Notes under the pieces: generated by a model | What the model saw: the letters and a program-made list of their open reading frames with translations, nothing else | Told to the model about the DNA's origin: nothing | Database searches by the model: none | NCBI GenBank assembly: GCA_014529385.2 | Contig: CM043956.1 | Coordinates: 62,697,120 to 62,761,119 of the forward strand | DNA: 64,000 nucleotides | Direction: 5' to 3' | Source of the DNA: Adiantum capillus-veneris | Taxonomy: Eukaryota > Streptophyta > Polypodiopsida > Polypodiales > Pteridaceae | Program-made: the position numbers and the translations under genes | In this document: one piece after another, positions 57,775 through 64,000 of the stretch | Layout: each line of letters starts with the position of its first letter | Numbering within the stretch: the stretch's first letter is position 1

Positions 57775-58812
57775 CTAATATACATCATACCATTCAGGGT
57801 CTGAATTCTCCGCAGCTATCACCTGAAACAGCTCTGCATCTATTCGCTCATCCCTCAAGGATATTTCAGAGTAGCCTTCAGTACTTTTGGAAAGAAAATC
57901 AACACCATGATGAGATTTACCAGGCTTGTGGAATATGCGAAACTCAAACTCCATCAGGAACATCATCCATCTAATTAATCTTCCTTGGATAATAACTTAA
58001 TGATCAAAAATAGTAGTGCATGATGAACCACATAGAAATGAAACAATTTGCCCAGTAAGTAATGCCAAAACTTGGTGGTGTTGAAAACCATTCCCAGTGC
58101 TTCTCTCTCTGTGGTAGTATATCCCTGTTCAGCTAGACTAAATCTTTGACTGGAAAAATAAACTGGATAATCCATCCTTCCATCTGGTTGAGCTAGTATT
58201 GCCCCCATTGTCAGTCCCAAAGCATCGACATGCACATGGAATATAGCATTCTAGTCTGGTTGTTAGAGTATTGGCTTACTGATAAAATGTCATTTTTAAG
58301 ACCTTAAAAGCTTTCTTCACATTCAGAAGTCCAGATGAACTTACTAATTTTCTTGGTAAGCTCATATAGAGGTAATGCCTTTGTAGAAAACATGTGAACA
58401 AATCTTCTATAAAAATTCATATACCCCAAGAGTGAACTCAATTCAAACGTTGTGCGAGGTGCCTTGGCCTGCTGGACACATTGGACTTTATCATTGGCCA
58501 TCTCTATGCCATTTTTGGACATTATATGTCCCAATAATTGTCCCTTCCAGATCAGAAAGACAGACTTGAATGGATTCAAGCAGATCCTCTTCTCCTTACA
58601 TCGCTAAAAATCCATTTTTAAAAACAATCGATGCTTCTCCTCAGTTGAGAATACGGTGAAGTCATCCATAAATATAGCTAGAAATATGTGCAAGAATTCA
58701 CTGAATATATCCATCATGCAACACTGGAATGTTGTTGGAGCATTGCAGAGACAAAATGGCATGACTAAATACATGAATGCACCCCATTCAGTAATAAAAG
58801 TGGTTTTCAAGG
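57775..58812 (-). pseudogene. Ty3/gypsy reverse transcriptase and RNase H, broken
   Basis: On the minus strand from 58812: 'KTTFITEWGAFMYLVMPF', 'NAPTTFQCCMMDIF', and 'FMDDFTVFS' (the catalytic M-D-D pair intact); after a TAG at 58604-58606 the same frame continues 'LLGHIMSKNGIEM' and 'SLLGYMNFYRRFV' (58579-58304). RNase H follows (58235-57975, 'VDALGLTMGAILAQ' and 'TTTEREALGMVF') and its tail at 57966-57775. The N-terminal third of the RT is missing because of the adjacent copia junction. Confidence 0.88.
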
Positions 58813-59829
58813 GCAGCCCAATCTGAGTCCGAAAAAGCATGTAAGTCTGGCGGCAATGATCCCCCCTTGGGATAAAACAAGCCAAGATGTAAAGTGCCAC
58901 TAAGGTAGCGGAAAATCCTCTTGACAGCCTGCCAATGCTTAGACCCTGGGCTATGCATAAATCTGCTGACCTGTGAGATTGCAAACTGAATATCAGGCCT
59001 CGTGTTGCATACATAAATGAGGCAGCCAACAGCAGTTTGGTAAAGACTGACATCAGCAGGATCGCCAACATCATGTAGACTCAACTTCAAACCTGTTTCC
59101 ATGGGAGTGGCAATAGGTTTGCAATCCTCAAGTCCAAACTTACATAGCAATGTCTCTATGTAACTTTTCTGACACAAGGCAATACCACCATCACACTGCT
59201 TAAACTGTATACCCAAGTAATGATGCAACAGCCCCAAATCTTTCATCTTGAAAGTAGCATTCAAATCAGCCTTAAATTCAGCAATATGTCTCTCATTTGG
59301 TCCAGTGATCAGCAAATCATCAACATAAAGAACCACAATGAGAAGTACATCACCCTCACGCTTTACATACAATGTGCTTTCTGTTGGATTGTTACGAAAG
59401 CCTCGTTTAACCAATGAGTGTCAGCTTTCTCATACCAAGCACGAGGAGATTGCTTCAACCCATACAAAGCCTTCTTACATATGCACACTTTGTCCTCTTG
59501 TCCTTTTATGACAAAACCGCGAGGCTGCGTTACATAAACTTCCTCAAATATGTCACCATTCAAGAAAGCAATAACAATGTCTGATTGATGTACATCCCAA
59601 CCAAAATGAGTTGCCAATGCACATATAAAACGCACAGTAGTCATACGACAAGTGGGAGCAAAAGTCTCTTCATAATCAATGCCCTTTTGCTGTGCATAAC
59701 CCTTTGCAACAAGTCAAGCCTTATGGCGATCGATCTCACCATCCGGCTTGCGTTTCAACTTGTAAACCCACTTCGTACCAATGGCCTTTTTGCCAGGAGG
59801 CAAATCACATAAAGTCCATGTGTCATTTT
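58813..59829 (-). pseudogene. Ty1/copia reverse transcriptase and RNase H, broken and 3'-truncated
   Basis: It starts with 'KKAIGTKWVYKLKRKPDGEIDRHKA' in pieces, where a TGA at 59715-59717 replaces the expected Arg codon (CGA to TGA). It goes on with 'TTVRFICALATHFGWDVHQSD', 'FLNGDIFEEVYV', 'ALYGLKQSPRAWY' and, after a frameshift near 59400, 'VLYVDDLLITG' (the Y-V-D-D site). RNase H ends at 'HAFSDSDWA' about 58812, where it runs into gypsy RT. The 3' LTR is lost. Confidence 0.9.
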
Positions 59830-61055
59830 CTATAAGTGCATCATATTCCGATTGCATGGCTCCTCAACATCATGTAAGCTAGACACAGCCAAAGCATAAC
59901 AATCTGATGCATAAGATGCATGGCGAGAGCCTGAACCAGTACGACTAGACAAAGGTGCATCCAATTTACTGTCACGCAAAGTGTGCACCATCCATTTTGG
60001 CATACCTCTAGCCTGCTCATTTTCAGCCCTTTCCTCATCAAGTACATCATGTACATCTGCATCAGTAATAGGCTGATCTAGAACATTTTCAGAAACCCAC
60101 ATAGGCTGTACATTTGCCTCATTGGAACTTACATTCGTATTTCCACCACCGAAAAGAGGCAACAAAGTGTCATAAATGTCTTGTGAGCTTACATTACTGT
60201 CTCTAGTACATGACAGCAAGGGCCGAATAGAATCTTCCACAAACACTACATCCCGAGAAACCAGAATACATTTTGTTTGCGGATGATACAACCTGTAACC
60301 TTTGATTTTAGCACTATAACCAACAAAAATACATTTGACAGCCTTATCATCCAATTTTTTGCGCTGCACTTGTGGCACCAAAGCATATGCCAAACAGCCA
60401 AAAACACGCATGTGCTCAATAGAAGGCTTTCTATCATGCCATGCTTCATATGGAGTAATAGACTGCAAAGCTTTCGTAGGACACCTGTTTAGTACATAAG
60501 TGGCACACATGATGGCCTCAAGACAAAAAGAATGCGGTAAAGCTTGACTTTTGACCATACATCGTGCCATTTCCGTCAGTGACCTGTTTTTCCTCTCAGC
60601 AACACCATTTTGCTGAGGTGTATAAGGCACTGCACATTGGTGTTTTATCCCACGAGTAGCCAGAAATGCATTAAATTCATGAAACATATACTCCCCCCCT
60701 CGATCGGAACGGAGGGTGCCCATAGTACATTTCGAGACATTTTCAGCCATAGCCAAAATTGTTTGAAGCACATAAAAACTTCGGACTTCACTTTAAGCGG
60801 AAATACCCATGCATGCCTAGAGTAATCATCAATGAAAGTCACAAAGCACAGGTAATTGCCCAAGGACGGAGTTTGCATGGGCCCACAAACATCACTATGC
60901 ACAAGCTGCAACCTGCATGTGGCCCGGACTGAACCATCCGTTGGAAACTTAGAACGTTGCATCTTACCCAAAATACAGCCTTCACAAACATGTTTGACAG
61001 GTGCTTCAAGAGGTGGCAAAGAAGCAACCATATCAGATTGTTGAAAACGTAGCAA
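59830..61055 (-). pseudogene. Ty1/copia integrase, frameshifted
   Basis: The frame 61055-60645 has the zinc region end 'HVCEGCILGKM', 'LVHSDVCGPM' (first Asp) and 'FIDDYSRHAWVF'. After a shift near 60760 the frame 60771-59830 continues with 'LRSDRGGEYM' (second Asp), 'PYTPQQNGVAERKNRSL' (catalytic Glu), 'AYVLNRCP'-like and 'FVGYS'. All three acidic residues remain, so the frameshift is the main lesion. Confidence 0.9.
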
Positions 61056-61115
61056 ACCGGCAAAATTCAGATGACCAAAACGTGCATGCCAAAGTTTTGC
61101 ATCTGAAATATCCCT

Positions 61116-62156
61116 TTAATCTGCAACAGCATTTGCAAAATTTTTTCCACACTTGTCATACAAAGTGAGCTTATACAGCCCACGGCACAAAAGGCCAGAT
61201 GCAACAATTTCATCACCAAAACTGAGATCATGAACTGTACATCTGTCATCCACAAATTTGACTACAATTCCAAGTCTAGCAAGTGCGGATACAGACAAGA
61301 GATTCTTCTTGATCCCAGGTACATAAAGTGCATCAACAAGTGTGAAGGAGCTGCCAGTGGCAGCAATGAGCACAATCTTTCCAACTCCCTGAACTCGATA
61401 AGAGGCGTTTTTGGCACAAGTGACTGAATTCCCATGACAGACAGACTCGAGAGAGGTGAACAATTCACGATGTGAGGTAATGTGCTTTGTAGCACCACTG
61501 TCGAAATACCACACATGTGAATCTGCAGCAACTGACAAGCATGCATCATGCACAACAGGATTGTAAGTGCACTCTGTACTAGCAAAAGTCTGGTAAGAAT
61601 CTGCTAAGGCATCAAGAACAGTTTGCACATGGGAACTGTCTGAAATGACTTCTCCTGCAGAAATAAGTTGCTCATTGATATCCTTGACACTAACAAGGAA
61701 AGTGTCCATATCATCTTCCTCATGCATAATCTTCGACTCCAGCTCTTTAGGCAGCAAAGCAATTTTAGCCTCATTGCGACTTGCATAAAGACCAGCCAAA
61801 ATATCCCAAGCCTGTTTTGCAGATTTTGCAGAACGGATGTGAGGAACAATGGTGCGCTTCACAGACAATGCAATCAATGCATGAGCCTGCACATCCTTAA
61901 CATCCCAACGAGCTTGTTCTGCCGTAGGCAAAACAACTCTAACAGCAGCAATCCTTGCAGCAAGACCTGCAACATCCTCAACAACGCCTCTATCCTCAGA
62001 ACCAGGACATACATCAATGCCCTGCACAATATTCCAGACACCCTTTGACACAAGCACATGTTGCATCATATAAGCCCACATAGGGTAATTGTCCCCATCC
62101 AACCTGTCCTCAGTAGCAAACATCTTGAACACATCTGTGTTGTTGTTGTCAGCCAT
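61116..62156 (-). pseudogene. Ty1/copia Gag-protease fusion lacking the zinc knuckle
   Basis: ATG 62154-62156 opens 346 codons. Gag (residues 1-200) has 'LDGDNYPMWAYMMQHVL' and 'AKQAWDILAGLY', the UBN2-type capsid. It then passes directly to protease, 'VWYFDSGATKHIT' (D-S-G-A), and the pre-integrase strand 'CRGLYKL'. The CCHC knuckle and linker expected between them are absent, so an in-frame internal deletion is likely. It stops at a TAA (61116-61118) before integrase. Confidence 0.88.
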
Positions 62157-62463
62157 GGTAAATGTTGCACCTCATTTGAAAACTGCCCAAAAATAGGAGA
62201 AGCGGAGCGGGAACAACACATGCTACATAGCACAAACCGTAGAAGACTAAAAGGCACCTGTTATGCAGAAAATGACACTGACAGAATTTCTGCACAAAAT
62301 GACAAAATTGCATGTGCAGACCTGCTTGTAGTGGAAACGGAGGCCGAAATGAGCCCAAATAAAAAATATGAGCAGACCGAGCTCTACGAGCTCGCCCGAA
62401 ATTTTTGTCGACCTGCGAACGCTCGGCAAAGCCCAGGAGGACACAACCTGCTCTGATACCAAT
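62157..62463 (-). promoter_or_regulatory. Copia leader with initiator-Met tRNA primer-binding site
   Basis: On the minus strand TGGTATCAGAGC (62461-62450) is the standard complement of the 3' end of plant initiator tRNA-Met. It lies two bases after the LTR end at 62464 and about 290 bp before the Gag ATG. Confidence 0.92.
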
Positions 62464-62759
62464 TGTTGGAATTAGGGTTGCAGAGAAACGCACATAGCTT
62501 GGAGAAGACGAAGGAAACTCAAGGCACACAATAGAGAGTGTATTACTTACTATGCAATGGAAAGAGAGATAGCCCTACATTGATGGGCGTATATACAATG
62601 CTCGGGGGGAAAAGCCTCCTAAAGAGGGGGAAAATGCCCCGGCGGTCCTAGTGTGTTCACACACATCACTACCACATGTATATGGTAACAAATTCCACTC
62701 TTCAATCTCTTGATCATCTGGGACACCTCCCTCCTTTTGGCCAGTGACTCCGTAGCACA
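62464..62759 (-). repeat. 5' LTR of the copia element (about 296 bp)
   Basis: On plus it starts TGTTGGAATTAGGG next to the primer-binding site and probably ends GTAGCACA at 62759; on the minus strand this gives TG...CA ends. The partner LTR has been lost at the 58.8-kb junction, so the far end is an estimate. Confidence 0.55.
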
Positions 62760-63730
62760 ATCCCTAAATGGATCTGTTAGTTCTTGATTCTCATTCCAAA
62801 CTCCAGTAACCTATTCAGTGTGCACTGGTGTACTGGAATCTGAGTATCCCTCTTTGGAGTCAGACGGTTCCTCTGGCCGGCCAGTCAACTGAACTGGACT
62901 CTCTCTAGGATTCCATTCAATGATCGGGAAATTGCTTTTTTTGTTTCTGAGCTTGAGCCTTGTCAAATAACACTGCATTCAAGTCGATTTTAGCTAACGA
63001 AAAAATGTTCATGGCTGCAAGCATCCGTTCAATCTTCTTAACCCCATATTTTTGGCAAAGTTCCTCAAGTCAAAGTGCTTTCTTCCAGCTTTTGGTGTTA
63101 TTTGTCTGGAGCTGGATTCTTCTACTGGTTCCTTGAATGGTTATGATATGATTCACATAATCATGAACAGCTTGCACCTTCCAAAGCCATGGTCGTCCAA
63201 GTAGCATACCATATGCTCCTTGGACATCCAGTACCAGAAAGATAGTTTTGAATTTCTCTTTACCCACCCTAATCTGCATATTCTCAATCATACCAGTTTC
63301 TTGAACAACTCTATGATCAGCCATTCTAACCTTAAAGGGTGTTGGCTTTAAATTAGTGATACCAGGCCTTTGCTAAAGATGTGCCACAAGAATATTCACA
63401 CTGAGGCTACTGAGGCAAAAGCACAAGAACCAGTTATAGTACGGGTAGTCACTTGCAATAAAGGGGTGATTATTGAAGAACTTCCAGACAAGCATGTGAA
63501 ACCAGTCATTCTTGAAACCAGTAAATGGACTCGGTAGAGAGAAGTCTGGAAGGCTAAGGGCAGGGAGAAGGTAGTTGATGAATGGTAAGTTTGGAAGGCT
63601 AAGGGCAGGGAGAAGGTAGTTGATGAAAGTGCCCATATTTCCCACAACTATAGCAGTTAAGACTTTACTTTTGGAAATCATCACAACCTCGGCCTCGGCC
63701 AGTACCCCCTTGGTATTGACGAAGGAAATT
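62760..63730 (-). pseudogene. Ty3/gypsy Gag knuckle and protease remnant
   Basis: It is the 5' continuation of the gypsy element at 54.8-58.8 kb. On the minus strand: 'GGTGRGRG', then a knuckle CYSCGKYGH whose last Cys is displaced by a 45-bp tandem duplication (units at 63548 and 63593), and a protease end in frame 63324-63070 ('VLDVQGAYGMLLGRPWL', 'AVHDYVNH'). Stops are present between these parts. The piece from 62760 to about 63060 would be the linker to RT, whose start is deleted. Confidence 0.72.
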
Positions 63731-63828
63731 TGGAATGGCGGCCTCTACACCAAAACAAACTCCATTGCGCCACAAGGGAAATGAGATGAGGGCACCACCT
63801 AATCTTGGAAGCGTGGACTAGGACCGCT

Positions 63829-63866
<38 letters not shown>

Positions 63867-64000
63867 ATCACTATGAATGAAGCATTAACCTTAGTGTGTG
63901 TGCAAGGAATGGATAACTTCAAGCACTCCCAACACAAATAGCATGTAGATTACTAAACAACAACTCAAGAATTAGCCAAAATCACATCAAGCACTCTCAC
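63731..64000. mobile_element. Start of an LTR-like sequence related to the 43.7-kb LTRs
   Basis: TGGAATGGCGGCC interrupts the gypsy Gag at 63731. It is followed by 'gcaccacctaatcttggaagcg', 'ggactaggaccg' and a GA run (63834-63862), in the same order as in the LTR at 43693 ('acaccacctcgttttggatgcg', 'aactaggacgcg', GA run). It looks like a diverged relative cut off by the window edge. Confidence 0.5.

Noticed and set aside
62058..62529. Open frames on both strands in the copia leader and LTR
   Set aside because: They overlap the primer-binding site and LTR of the minus-strand copia element and have no domain.
1..64000. tRNA, rRNA or other structured RNA genes
   Set aside because: I looked for tRNA-like A and B boxes and rRNA-like conserved blocks by eye and saw none; this is not a substitute for a covariance-model search.

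Overview
The window looks like repeat-rich nuclear DNA of a land plant. Support: a Ty3/gypsy chromovirus with a C-terminal chromodomain, Ty1/copia remnants with an initiator-Met tRNA primer-binding site, TG...CA long terminal repeats (LTRs) with polypurine tracts, and host-type genes with short GT-AG introns. I suspect a seed-free plant such as a fern, but that is an impression and not proof. No rRNA, tRNA or CRISPR was seen.

Layout. 1-5974: 3' part of an apparently intact chromovirus and its probable 3' LTR. 5975-7007: short tandem repeats and AT-rich DNA. 7008-16457: a long tandem array of a ~50-bp monomer (core GGACAAGTGGTGGACC), with an 867-bp higher-order repeat inside it. 16533-24382: the main gene block. 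Three exons join in frame (16533-17720, 17805-19185, 21783-22339) to give a predicted 1041-residue protein: ParB/DGQHR-like domain, degenerate permuted DNA-methyltransferase-like domain, SET domain. It is followed by a 394-residue FCP1/NLI-like phosphatase-fold protein with an altered motif I and a SAP-like tail. 25100-32070: the same 50-bp repeat in the opposite orientation, enclosing a second, truncated FCP1-like gene (29248-29817). The arrays therefore read towards the genes from both sides, and a ~150-bp boundary module recurs at 16.3, 25.1 and 30.7 kb. This array-plus-gene locus is the best candidate for an undescribed system.

33-43.1 kb: a decayed LTR-type element with gag and protease-like parts but no reverse transcriptase found. 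Upstream of its gag lie eight copies of a ~20-bp palindrome at ~282-bp spacing. 43106-52180: a decayed copia element split by a complete non-autonomous LTR element (43693-51524, minus strand, ~2.66-kb LTRs, 4-bp target duplication GTAG) that carries a gag and an unrecognised 272-codon reading frame. 52185-52985: gypsy integrase remnant. 52986-54760: two further 50-bp-period arrays. 54761-63730: a decayed minus-strand gypsy element interrupted by a 3'-truncated copia element. 63731-64000: start of an LTR-like sequence related to the one at 43.7 kb.

How it fits together. Most of the window is nested retrotransposons. The 7-32 kb section is different: spliced genes with chromatin- or DNA-modifying folds sit between, and in one case contain within an intron, copies of one hairpin-bearing 50-bp repeat. 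I infer either a foldback-like mobile unit with array-type inverted ends or a host locus overgrown by its own satellite; the sequence alone does not decide.
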